From the NCBI GenBank assembly GCA_944390485.1, contig CALXPQ010000001.1:310001-374000 (forward strand): a stretch of DNA of 64,000 nt, written 5' to 3'. The notes under the pieces were generated by a model, which searched no databases, had not been told where the DNA came from, and worked only from the letters and a program-made list of their open reading frames with translations. The translations under genes and the position numbers were made by a program. Origin of the DNA: Veillonellales bacterium (GTDB lineage Bacteria > Bacillota > Negativicutes > Veillonellales > Dialisteraceae). Of the stretch, positions 1 to 7,587 are shown piece after piece (positions within the stretch are counted from its first letter, which is position 1; the number at the start of each line of letters is the position of its first letter).

Positions 1-1149
1 CAGCACAGACGCCATGGCTGCGATGCCTTCCCTGCGTCCGACCGCTCCCAACGTTTCATTGGTTGTAGCTTTTATATTAATCTGTTCCGGCGAAATATGC
101 AACGCATCCGCCAGATTTCCCCGCATGGCCGCCGTATGGGGCGCCAGTTTCGGCGCTTCCGCAATGACCGTGCTGTCGATATTCCCAACCTGATACCCGC
201 GCTTGGTCACGATGTCCGCCACGTTCCGGAGCAGCGTCATGCTGGAGACGCCGAGATACCGGTCGTCCGTATCCGGGAAATAATGCCCGATGTCCGGGCA
301 GCCCGCCGCGCCGAGCAGAGCATCCATGACCGCATGGATGAGCACATCCGCGTCGGAGTGGCCCAGCAGACCGCCCCGCTCGGCGATGCGCACGCCGCCC
401 AGGATGAGCGGACGATCTTCTGCAAAGCGGTGGATATCGTAGCCCTGTCCGATGCGGAAGGGCGGTTCCTCCTGTCCGAGCGCCCGCAGCAGCCGCACCC
501 TGTCTTCCGGCACTGTCACTTTGAAATACGCTTCCTTCCCTTCCAGACATTTTACCGGCACGCCGCAGGCCTCGCACAGCGACGCGTCGTCCGTCACGGC
601 CAGATGCTCCGCCAGCGCCCTTTCCATGCAGGCCCGGAACAGACCGGTGTGCGCTCCCTGCGGCGTCTGCGCGCGAAGCAGTTTCGACCGGTCCGGCGTC
701 TGCACGACCAGGCCGTCTCCGTCCGTCACCTTGATGGTATCCACGCAGGGTACGCAATACAGCGCTGCCGGCGTCCCGCTCCGGAGATCGCGGATCAGCC
801 GGTCGATGGCCTCGCCGTCCACCAGCGGGCGGGCGCCGTCGTGAATCAGCACAATCTCCGACTCCGGCGACAGCGCCGCCAGCCCGTGCGCCACCGATTC
901 GGTCCGCGTCGCCCCGCCGCCGGCAAACCGCACGGGGATCTTCCCGTGCAGATCCCGGCAGACCGCCTCGAACGCAGGGCGTTCCGCCGGATCGGTCACA
1001 AGGATGATCTCATCAAGAAAAAGACTCTGCATCACATGGTACAGAGTATGCCAGATCAGCGGCCGTCCGCCGATCGTTTCCAGCAGTTTGTTGCCGGACG
1101 CACCGAAACGCTCGCCCCGCCCGGCCGCCGCGATGATCATGCTGTTCAT
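1..1149 (-). CDS. ispDF: Bifunctional IspD/IspF enzyme of the MEP isoprenoid pathway (C-terminus cut by window edge)
   Basis: The N-terminal half (about residues 1-225) is a CDP-ME synthase: it begins with the nucleotide-binding run MIIAAAGRGERFG and continues with LIHDGARP. It is followed without a stop by a complete-looking MECDP synthase starting at RIGQGYDIHRF, whose Asp and His are the metal ligands, with HSDADVLIHAVMDALLGAAG and DIGHYFPDTD downstream. The two enzymes catalyse the third and fifth steps of the MEP pathway to IPP and DMAPP. The ATG at 1149 overlaps the stop of the PIN/TRAM gene as ATGA, so the two are translationally coupled. The frame is open at base 1, and the reading already reaches the usual IspF end, so only a few codons should be missing. 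Such fusions are known in other bacteria. Confidence 0.93.
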   Translation of the reverse strand, partial: MNSMIIAAAGRGERFGASGNKLLETIGGRPLIWHTLYHVMQSLFLDEIILVTDPAERPAFEAVCRDLHGKIPVRFAGGGATRTESVAHGLAALSPESEIVLIHDGARPLVDGEAIDRLIRDLRSGTPAALYCVPCVDTIKVTDGDGLVVQTPDRSKLLRAQTPQGAHTGLFRACMERALAEHLAVTDDASLCEACGVPVKCLEGKEAYFKVTVPEDRVRLLRALGQEEPPFRIGQGYDIHRFAEDRPLILGGVRIAERGGLLGHSDADVLIHAVMDALLGAAGCPDIGHYFPDTDDRYLGVSSMTLLRNVADIVTKRGYQVGNIDSTVIAEAPKLAPHTAAMRGNLADALHISPEQINIKATTNETLGAVGRREGIAAMASVL

Positions 1150-2255
1150 CCGTTCACGTCTTCCAGTCTGGCAAAAATCATGCGTCCCACCGAATTCTGG
1201 AGCACAGACGTGATGACGACGGGCACTTCCCGGCCGATGGCCCGGCTGCCGTTTTCCACCACGATCATCGTGCCGTCTTCCAGATAGGCCACGCCCTGAT
1301 TTTCTTCACGGCCCTGCTTCACCAGCTGCACGAACAGCTCTTCGCCGGGGATGACCGTCGGCTTCACAGCGCTGGCCAGATCGTTCAGGTTCAGCACGGC
1401 CACGCCCTGCAGTTCCGCCACTTTATTCAGGTTGTAGTCATTGGTGACGATCTTCAGATTTTTCTCCCGCGCCAGCTTTACCAGCTTGGAGTCCACTTCG
1501 TTCACGTCTTCGAAATCATCGGTCACGATGCGGATCGCGTCTTTATTATTCTTCCGGAACTGGTTCAGGATGTCCAGCCCGCGGCGGCCGCGGTTCCGTT
1601 TCAGCACATCGGACGAATCGGCGATCTTCTGCAGTTCCTCCAGCACGAAGACAGGCACGATCAGCGGCCCTTCCAGAAAGCCGCTCCGATAGACGTCGAC
1701 AATGCGCCCGTCAATGATGATGTTCGTATCGAGCAGCTTTCCGTTTTCCGCCTCTTTGCCCTTTTCCCGGCCTTTTCCCCGGCTTTCCGTATGCAGATGG
1801 AGCCATCCCACCAGTTCGTTCCGCTTGCTGATGCAGAGATGGATGCCGAGGTAGCCCAGGATGATGCTGAGCACCACCGAGACATACGGCCCGATATAGG
1901 GCACCCGGTCAAAGGCGATGCCCACCAGATTGGCGATGATCAGGCCGAGGAAAAGGCCCGCCGTGCCGAGCACCAGGTCCTGTGTGGAGATGGACGACAG
2001 CGATTTTTCCGCCCAGGAAGTGAAAGCAAACAGGCAGCGGATCAGGTACGGCGACGCCAGATTGCCGAGCAGCGCGCCGGCCACCGCTCCGATCAGCATG
2101 AACCCGAGGGAGAGGAACGTCACGCCGAGGATGGTCTCCGACAGAAATGTATACGGGAGCACCGAAGCCAGCAGCGTGTCGGACTGACTGAACAGTACGA
2201 TCCCCAGGATGCTGAAGAGCAGAATAAATATGGGTCTTAATATTTTTTCCAGCAT
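1146..2255 (-). CDS. Membrane-anchored PIN and TRAM domain protein (YacL family)
   Basis: 369 aa. Four hydrophobic segments fill the first about 140 residues. A PIN nuclease-like domain follows, with its acidic start LLDTNIIIDGRIVDVY and a later TNDYNLNKVAEL segment. A C-terminal TRAM domain (about the last 65 residues, GVAYLEDGTMIVVENG) would bind RNA. YacL-type proteins sit just upstream of ispD in many Firmicutes, as here; their substrate is not established. I chose the ATG at 2255 (MLEKIL) because GAGGA lies 7 bases before it; the in-frame GTG at 2276 would place that site inside the gene. A well-spaced promoter is found at 2350-2378. Confidence 0.88.
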   Translation of the reverse strand: MLEKILRPIFILLFSILGIVLFSQSDTLLASVLPYTFLSETILGVTFLSLGFMLIGAVAGALLGNLASPYLIRCLFAFTSWAEKSLSSISTQDLVLGTAGLFLGLIIANLVGIAFDRVPYIGPYVSVVLSIILGYLGIHLCISKRNELVGWLHLHTESRGKGREKGKEAENGKLLDTNIIIDGRIVDVYRSGFLEGPLIVPVFVLEELQKIADSSDVLKRNRGRRGLDILNQFRKNNKDAIRIVTDDFEDVNEVDSKLVKLAREKNLKIVTNDYNLNKVAELQGVAVLNLNDLASAVKPTVIPGEELFVQLVKQGREENQGVAYLEDGTMIVVENGSRAIGREVPVVITSVLQNSVGRMIFARLEDVNG

Positions 2256-2349
2256 GAATGAGTCCTCATTTGACACATGCCGTATTCCAGCCGCTTTCGC
2301 TCAGAAAGCGCTCAATTTACGGATAACAATTCCCTAAAATGTAACATAT

Positions 2350-2378
2350 ATTTTAGCATATGAACGGGTTCTTTGCAA
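2350..2378 (-). promoter_or_regulatory. Sigma-A-type promoter for the PIN/TRAM-ispDF operon
   Basis: Reading the minus strand, TTGCAA (2378-2373) and TAAAAT (2355-2350) are separated by exactly 17 bases, about 95 bases before the chosen start codon. There is no clear intrinsic terminator between radA and this site, so read-through from radA is also possible. Confidence 0.5.
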
Positions 2379-2413
2379 AATCATGAACCGGAGGCTCAGA
2401 CAATTCTAATTCA

Positions 2414-3814
2414 TTATGCCTTTGCCGCTTTCAGCAGCGCCAGCGCTTCGCCGACCTTTCCGATGTAGGCGACCTGCCGGCCTGCATCGGGATGGGCGGC
2501 AAAAAAGGCGTCCGCATCCTTGCGGTTCCCTTCCGGTAGCAGGAACGAGGTCATGTGCATCCGGACGCATTCCCGGAGGCGCAGCCCGATATGAGATACC
2601 GGCAGGACTTCCCCGGTGAGACCGATCTCTCCGAGCGCCGTCAGCCCGGCCGGAACAGGCACATCCCACTTGACGGAGACGACGGCCAGCGCCGCCGCCA
2701 GATCCGCCGCCGTCTCCCGCACCTTGAATCCGCCGGCCACATTGACGTAGACATCTTCCTGAGAAAACGGAACGCGCGCCCGTTTTTCCAGCACGGCCAG
2801 CAGCACGATCAGTCGGTTGTAATCGAATCCCACCGCGATACGCCGGGGCACCGCCAGCACGGAATGAACGGACAGCGCCTGGATCTCTGCCAGAAGCGCC
2901 CGCTGCCCTTCCATACAGGCCGCGGCGATGCTGCCCGCCGTTCCCGCGCCGCGTCCGCGCAAAAGATAGGATGACGGATCTTCGATCCCTTTCAGCCCTT
3001 CGCCTCCCATCATAAAAAGACCGGACTCCGCCGTAGACCCGAAGCGGTTCTTTACCGTGCGGAGGATGCGGAACTGGTAGCTCCGGTCGCCCTCAAGGTA
3101 CAGCACCACGTCCACCATATGTTCCAGCATCCGCGGACCGGCCAGATTCCCTTCTTTCGTCACGTGGCCGATGATCAGCACCGCCACATTTTCTTCTTTC
3201 GCCAGACGCACCAGAAGCGCCGTGCAGTCCCGGATCTGGTTCGGACTGCCCATGGGCGACGCCGTCTCGCCGAGATACATGGTCTGGATGGAGTCGATCA
3301 CAAGGAGCGCCGGCTTCAGGCGCTTCGCCTCTGTGATGACGTCGTTCATATCCGCGCCGGACACGACAAAACACCGCTCCCCATCCATATGGAGACGGTC
3401 AGCCCGCATCTTGATCTGGATTTCCGATTCCTCGCCGCTGCAGTACAGCACGCGTTCGCCGAGCCCGCTGACCGCACGGCAGATCTGGAAGACCAGCGTG
3501 GATTTCCCGATGCCCGGCTCTCCGCCCAGCAGGATCACGGAGCCGCGCACCAGTCCTCCGCCGAGCGGCCGGTCCACTTCTGGCATCGCCAGCGGGAGCC
3601 GGTCATGCTTCCCCGTCTGGATGGCAGACAGTTTCATTGGATTTTTCGACGCGTGAAGAGCCGCCAGCGGCCGCACGGCCGGCGAAGCCGCTTTCTCCGT
3701 CCGCTCTTCCATGGTGTTCCACTCCCCGCACACGGGACAGCGCCCTAGCCAGCGCGGCGACTCTGCGCCGCAGTTCGAGCAGACAAATTTCACCTTATCC
3801 TTATTTCCTGCCAT
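2414..3814 (-). CDS. radA: DNA repair protein RadA (Sms), branch-migration ATPase
   Basis: 466 aa, normal for the family. The N-terminal zinc finger CSNCGAESPRWLGRCPVCGEW is intact. Next come the RecA-like ATPase with Walker A GGEPGIGKST, the Walker B strand LLVIDSIQTM, the RadA-specific KNRFGS motif, and a C-terminal Lon-protease-like domain. RadA helps process recombination intermediates. The ATG at 3814 starts the protein directly at the zinc finger; upstream in-frame codons encode unrelated residues across the promoter. GGAAAG lies 9 bases before the start. The gene has its own promoter at 3851-3859. Confidence 0.95.
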   Translation of the reverse strand: MAGNKDKVKFVCSNCGAESPRWLGRCPVCGEWNTMEERTEKAASPAVRPLAALHASKNPMKLSAIQTGKHDRLPLAMPEVDRPLGGGLVRGSVILLGGEPGIGKSTLVFQICRAVSGLGERVLYCSGEESEIQIKMRADRLHMDGERCFVVSGADMNDVITEAKRLKPALLVIDSIQTMYLGETASPMGSPNQIRDCTALLVRLAKEENVAVLIIGHVTKEGNLAGPRMLEHMVDVVLYLEGDRSYQFRILRTVKNRFGSTAESGLFMMGGEGLKGIEDPSSYLLRGRGAGTAGSIAAACMEGQRALLAEIQALSVHSVLAVPRRIAVGFDYNRLIVLLAVLEKRARVPFSQEDVYVNVAGGFKVRETAADLAAALAVVSVKWDVPVPAGLTALGEIGLTGEVLPVSHIGLRLRECVRMHMTSFLLPEGNRKDADAFFAAHPDAGRQVAYIGKVGEALALLKAAKA

Positions 3815-3850
3815 ATCGTACCGCTTTCCAAAATCCGAATCATTTTCTTC

Positions 3851-3859
3851 ATTATAACA
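3851..3859 (-). promoter_or_regulatory. Extended -10 promoter for radA
   Basis: The minus strand reads TGTTATAAT, a perfect -10 hexamer with the TGn extension, 37 bases before the radA start. The -35 region is weak (TTTCTT at 17-base spacing). Confidence 0.5.
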
Positions 3860-3974
3860 AGATTTCCTCCGGAAAGAAAAATTTCTGCTGCATTCTGCCG
3901 GCTCAGCATAGAACAGATTTTCGAGCAAGAGTCTATTCTCGCAAAAGAACGCCCGTTCTGTAAAAATGGACACA

Positions 3975-4009
3975 GAAAAAAGAGCGCCGCCATTTGTCTG
4001 GGACGCTCT
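3975..4009 (-). terminator. Rho-independent terminator after the zinc-finger gene
   Basis: On the minus strand AGAGCG and CGCTCT pair around a 17-base loop and are followed by six T residues. It lies 25 bases past the stop of the 4034-4504 gene and separates it from radA. Confidence 0.7.
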
Positions 4010-4033
4010 CTTTTTTCTTCGGCTGATGCCGGT

Positions 4034-4504
4034 TTATGCTTTTGCTTTCTTTTTATGGGTATGCCATTCAATGCTGCAGGCTTTGGAGCAGAATACGGAA
4101 CGCCGATCGTGTGAATCCGTAATGACCACTTCCTTGCCGCAGTTCCGGCAACGGAACGTGCGCGTCTCCTTTTTCCCGCGCTTCGCCCGCTTGGAATGTT
4201 TCCAGTACAGATTCTCGCAGCGCTGGGAGCAGAACTTCGTGCGCAGGTCGTTGTCTTCCGTGACGCGCACTTCCTCGCCGCAGTGCTTGCACAGGAAAAC
4301 GCGGATCGCCGGCTTATTCGGATCAGAAATGATCGGCGTCCCTCCGAACGCCCGTCCGCCGTGCCGGTTCGCATACCGGCAGCAGTCCTGACAGCAGTAT
4401 TTCTGCGCCACCTGATGCGGATAAAATGAAGCGCCGCATACAGGACATCTCCGCTTCTCCTGCCGCCACTTCGGAATGATTTTTTCTTTTCCTGCCATAT
4501 TCAT
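4034..4504 (-). CDS. Small protein with three tandem treble-clef/FCS-type zinc fingers, function unknown
   Basis: 156 aa, basic. Three cysteine modules of the form CxxC...CxxxC are visible: C20/C23 with C37/C38 and C41/C42; C72/C75 with C92/C96; C119/C122 with C139/C143. The second and third carry the phrase FCS before the last pair (FCSQRC, FCSKAC), as in small zinc-binding treble-clef domains. Basic linkers (KRAKRGKK, and the tail HKKKAKA) suggest nucleic acid or ribosome contact, but this is inference. I do not recognise a named family for the whole protein. The first ATG has GGGAGA 7 bases upstream; a second ATG two codons later is less well placed. The gene is monocistronic, with its own promoter (4555-4583) and terminator. 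Confidence 0.75.
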   Translation of the reverse strand: MNMAGKEKIIPKWRQEKRRCPVCGASFYPHQVAQKYCCQDCCRYANRHGGRAFGGTPIISDPNKPAIRVFLCKHCGEEVRVTEDNDLRTKFCSQRCENLYWKHSKRAKRGKKETRTFRCRNCGKEVVITDSHDRRSVFCSKACSIEWHTHKKKAKA

Positions 4505-4554
4505 GCCCGGATCTCCCGCCTTCGGGAAATGCTTCCTTTCACTGCAATGCCACT

Positions 4555-4583
4555 ATTGTCCATGATTCTGCATCATTTGTCAA
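4555..4583 (-). promoter_or_regulatory. Promoter of the zinc-finger gene
   Basis: TTGACA (4583-4578) is a perfect -35 hexamer; 17 bases on is GACAAT (4560-4555). The start codon is 51 bases past the -10. Confidence 0.55.
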
Positions 4584-4613
4584 TAAAGAGGACTCTTCTG
4601 TCTCCGCACAGCA

Positions 4614-4647
4614 GAAAAGGCAGCATCCCGCAAGGGAATGCCGCCTT
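4614..4647 (-). terminator. Terminator of the dapB-asd-dapA operon
   Basis: A long imperfect hairpin (minus-strand AGGCGGCATTCCC, loop TTGC, GGGATGCTGCCT) is followed by TTTTCT. It starts 16 bases past the dapA stop. Confidence 0.7.
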
Positions 4648-4662
4648 CTTTTCAAGTATGGA

Positions 4663-5565
4663 TCACATCAGGCCGTAGTCTTTCAGCATCTGCGTGATAT
4701 GCGCCGTTTCGCTTTCATTGGCGTCCACCATGGGCAGACGGAATTTGCCGCCGGGCAGGCCGAGCAGATTGAGCGCAGTCTTGACCGGGATCGGGCTGGC
4801 GATGAAGAACAGCCCTTTATTGATAGGATAGGTTTTCTTGTGCAGCTCGAAGGCCGTCTTCAGGTCGCCCTTCTGGCAGGCATCGACCATGGCGAGCATA
4901 TCGTCGCCGATGATGTGGCTGGATACGCTGATGACCCCCGCGCCGCCGGCCATCATGATCGGATAGGTGAAGCTGTCGTCGCCGCTGTAGATCAGGAAAT
5001 CATCCGGCAACAGCGTCTTTTCCAGCGTCACCTGATCCCAGCTGCCCGCGGCGTCCTTGATGCCGACGATATTCGGGCACACATCGACCAGCCGCTTGAT
5101 CGTAGCCGGCTGGATGCTGACGCTCGTCCGCCCCGGTACATTGTATAGGATAACCGGCGTATGGAGCGCGTCCGCGATGGCTTTGAAGTGCTGATACATC
5201 CCTTCCTGCGTCGGTTTGACATAGAACGGAACGATGGCCAGCACAGCGTCTACGCCGAGCGCTTCCACCTTTTTCCCGAACTCGATAGAGGCTTTGGTAT
5301 CAATGCCGCCCACGTTGCCGATGACCGGGACCTTTTTGCCTTCCGCTTTCTGTCCGACCGCACGGATGATGCAGTCGTACAGTTTCAGTTTTTCTTCTTC
5401 GGAAAGCACGGCGCCCTCGCCGGTGGTGCCGCCCACCAGGATACCTTCCGAGCCGTGATCGATCAGGTGTTTTGCCAGAGCCACAGCGCCTTCATAATCG
5501 ACAGCACCGTCTTCCGTAAAGGGAGTGATCATTGCCGTAATGACGCGTCCAAATGTTTTCATCAT
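4663..5565 (-). CDS. dapA: 4-hydroxy-tetrahydrodipicolinate synthase
   Basis: 300 aa, normal length. It condenses pyruvate with aspartate semialdehyde, the first committed step to DAP and lysine. Visible family marks are GGTTGEG (residues 45-51), catalytic Tyr141 in YNVPGRTS and the Schiff-base Lys170 in GIKDAAGSW. I chose the ATG at 5565 (MMKTFG): AAGGAG sits 6 bases before it, whereas the longer reading begins at a TTG. Last gene of dapB-asd-dapA, 29 bases after asd. Its product feeds the meso-DAP used by MurE, encoded 40 kb away in the window. Confidence 0.96.
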   Translation of the reverse strand: MMKTFGRVITAMITPFTEDGAVDYEGAVALAKHLIDHGSEGILVGGTTGEGAVLSEEEKLKLYDCIIRAVGQKAEGKKVPVIGNVGGIDTKASIEFGKKVEALGVDAVLAIVPFYVKPTQEGMYQHFKAIADALHTPVILYNVPGRTSVSIQPATIKRLVDVCPNIVGIKDAAGSWDQVTLEKTLLPDDFLIYSGDDSFTYPIMMAGGAGVISVSSHIIGDDMLAMVDACQKGDLKTAFELHKKTYPINKGLFFIASPIPVKTALNLLGLPGGKFRLPMVDANESETAHITQMLKDYGLM

Positions 5566-5594
5566 CAAACTCTCCTTTCTTCTGTCCAGAGAAA

Positions 5595-6629
5595 TCAGAT
5601 CAGTTCATTGTGAATCATGTACTCGGCGATCTGGAGCGCATTGAGCGCGGCGCCTTTCCGGATCTGATCACCGCAGACCCAGAGATTGAGCCCGTTGGGC
5701 ACCACCAGATCTTTACGGATGCGGCCGACGAGCACATCGTTCTTATTCGACGTATCCAGAGGCATGGGGTATTCCTGCTCCTGCGGATTGTCCTCCACCG
5801 CTGCGCCTGGGAAGGCTTCGATGGCTTTCTTCGCTTCTTCCACGGACACAGGGGCTTCCGTCTCGATGTAGATGGATTCCGCATGGCTTCTCACCACGGG
5901 CACGCGCACCGCCGTGGGCGTGATGCCGATGGAGTCGTCGTGGAAAATTTTATGCGTCTCATTGACCATCTTCATTTCTTCCTTGGTGTAGTCCGTATCC
6001 AGGAAGACGTCGATCTGCGGGATCAGATTGTACGCGATGGGATAATGCTTCGCCAGGCTGGCACTCGGGAGGATGCGGGGCTCGTAGGCCTCTCCTCTGG
6101 CTTCTGCCGCCGTCTCGCCGTAGAGCTCATCGATCCCCTCTTTCCCGGCGCCGGATACCGCCTGATACGTGCTGACGACGATGCGGCGGATCGGGGAAAT
6201 GTCATGGATCGGTTTCAGTGCCATGAGCATGATGATGGTCGAGCAGTTCGGATTGGCGATGATGCCGTGATGCATCCGGATGTCTTCCGGATTGATTTCC
6301 GGCACGACCAGCGGCACGTCCGGGTCCATGCGGAACGTGCTGGAATTGTCGATGACCACCGCGCCGCGCTTCACGGCTTCCGGAGCGAGCGTCTTGCTGA
6401 TGCTGCCGCCGGCAAAGAGTGCGATATCCACATGTTCAAAGGATTCCGGCTTCGCTTCTTCCACCGTGTATTCCTTCCCGCAGACCGTAATCTTTTTGCC
6501 TGCGGAACGGGAAGACGCCAGGAGCTTCAGTCCGGCAAAGGGAAATTTTCTTTCTTCGATCAGACGGATAAATTCCTGTCCCACAGCGCCGGTCGCGCCG
6601 AGGATCGCCACATTCGGGAGTCGGTTCAT
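5595..6629 (-). CDS. asd: Aspartate-semialdehyde dehydrogenase
   Basis: 344 aa. It reduces aspartyl phosphate to the semialdehyde, the branch point between lysine/DAP (dapA, next gene) and threonine (hom and thrB, 25 kb away). The NADP-binding start GATGAVGQEF, the nucleophile Cys129 in ANPNCSTI, GAGKEG, and catalytic His249 in VPVVRSHAE are all present. GAGG lies 6 bases before the ATG. The gene starts 18 bases after dapB ends. Confidence 0.96.
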   Translation of the reverse strand: MNRLPNVAILGATGAVGQEFIRLIEERKFPFAGLKLLASSRSAGKKITVCGKEYTVEEAKPESFEHVDIALFAGGSISKTLAPEAVKRGAVVIDNSSTFRMDPDVPLVVPEINPEDIRMHHGIIANPNCSTIIMLMALKPIHDISPIRRIVVSTYQAVSGAGKEGIDELYGETAAEARGEAYEPRILPSASLAKHYPIAYNLIPQIDVFLDTDYTKEEMKMVNETHKIFHDDSIGITPTAVRVPVVRSHAESIYIETEAPVSVEEAKKAIEAFPGAAVEDNPQEQEYPMPLDTSNKNDVLVGRIRKDLVVPNGLNLWVCGDQIRKGAALNALQIAEYMIHNELI

Positions 6630-6647
6630 ATTCTGCCTCGCTCTCTG

Positions 6648-7439
6648 TCAATCCAGATAATTTTCAAGTCCATAGGTGACGCCCGGCACGGAAACGACTT
6701 TCCGGCAGGCCAGCATGACGCCGGGCATGAACGATTTCCGGTCCAGCGAGTCATGGCGGACAGTCAGGATCTCCCCATATCCGCCGAAGAGCACTTCCTG
6801 ATGCGCCACATAGCCGGGCAGCCGCACGCTGTGGATGGTGATGCCGTCATATTTCGCGCCGCGCGCGCCGGGGATGCTTTCTCTCGTCTTGTCTTCCTCC
6901 GGCTCTTCCGTGCGGGCTCTGGCCATTTTCTCTGCGGTCAGCTTGGCCGTGCCGGACGGCGCGTCATATTTCTTGTTGTGATGCAGCTCGATGATTTCCG
7001 CATTGGGCAGATATTTCGAGACCTTTTCGCAGATCTCCATCATCAGGACCGCCCCGAGTGAGAAATTCGGCGCGATCAGCGCATTGGCTCCGCTCTTTTC
7101 CGCTACGGCCGCCAGCGTCTCCCGCTGCTCTGCCGTGAGACCGGTCGTGCCGATGACGATATGGACGCCCGCTTCCAGCACCTGTTTCGCATTCTCAAAG
7201 ATGACCGCCGGACTGGTGAAATCCACGACCACATCCGGCTTTCCCGCTGCAAATGCCTCTTCCAGCGTCGCCGCGATCTTCACGCCGTTCGGCGCGATGC
7301 CCGCCGCTTCTCCGGCATCCTCTCCGCAGTGCTTCGGATCGACCGCTCCCGTGAGCTGCAGATCCTTTTCTCCCGCCAGCGTCCGCACGACTTCGCTGCC
7401 CATGCGGCCTGCCGCGCCATTGACCAGAACACGAATCAT
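6648..7439 (-). CDS. dapB: 4-hydroxy-tetrahydrodipicolinate reductase
   Basis: 263 aa. It reduces the DapA product with NAD(P)H. Marks: Rossmann start VNGAAGRMGSEV, DFTSP, GTTGLT, and the catalytic segment IELHHNKKYDAPSGTA. The start at 7439 is set by a strong AAGGAGG 7 bases upstream; the longer frame adds 21 residues that do not fit the family. The 148 bases between recN and this gene hold a TTGACG (7548-7543) with no well-spaced -10, and no lysine riboswitch is recognisable there. Confidence 0.95.
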   Translation of the reverse strand: MIRVLVNGAAGRMGSEVVRTLAGEKDLQLTGAVDPKHCGEDAGEAAGIAPNGVKIAATLEEAFAAGKPDVVVDFTSPAVIFENAKQVLEAGVHIVIGTTGLTAEQRETLAAVAEKSGANALIAPNFSLGAVLMMEICEKVSKYLPNAEIIELHHNKKYDAPSGTAKLTAEKMARARTEEPEEDKTRESIPGARGAKYDGITIHSVRLPGYVAHQEVLFGGYGEILTVRHDSLDRKSFMPGVMLACRKVVSVPGVTYGLENYLD

Positions 7440-7587
7440 ACCATAGCCTCCTTCATGACCTGCTGTCCCTTTCCCCAGAAAAGAAACGGCCTGTCCTTTC
7501 AAATTCTGTATTAATTTCTAACTTACTATAAAAAACGGGGAACGTCAATGAAAAAAACTCATTCATCTTTTCTATCGCCACAATGCC

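Noticed and set aside
3815-3973. Upstream extension of radA by 53 residues
   Set aside because: It crosses the radA promoter and adds residues foreign to the family.
7440-7587. Lysine riboswitch or T-box before dapB
   Set aside because: Only 148 bases, A/T-rich, without the long multi-stem layout or a T-box sequence.
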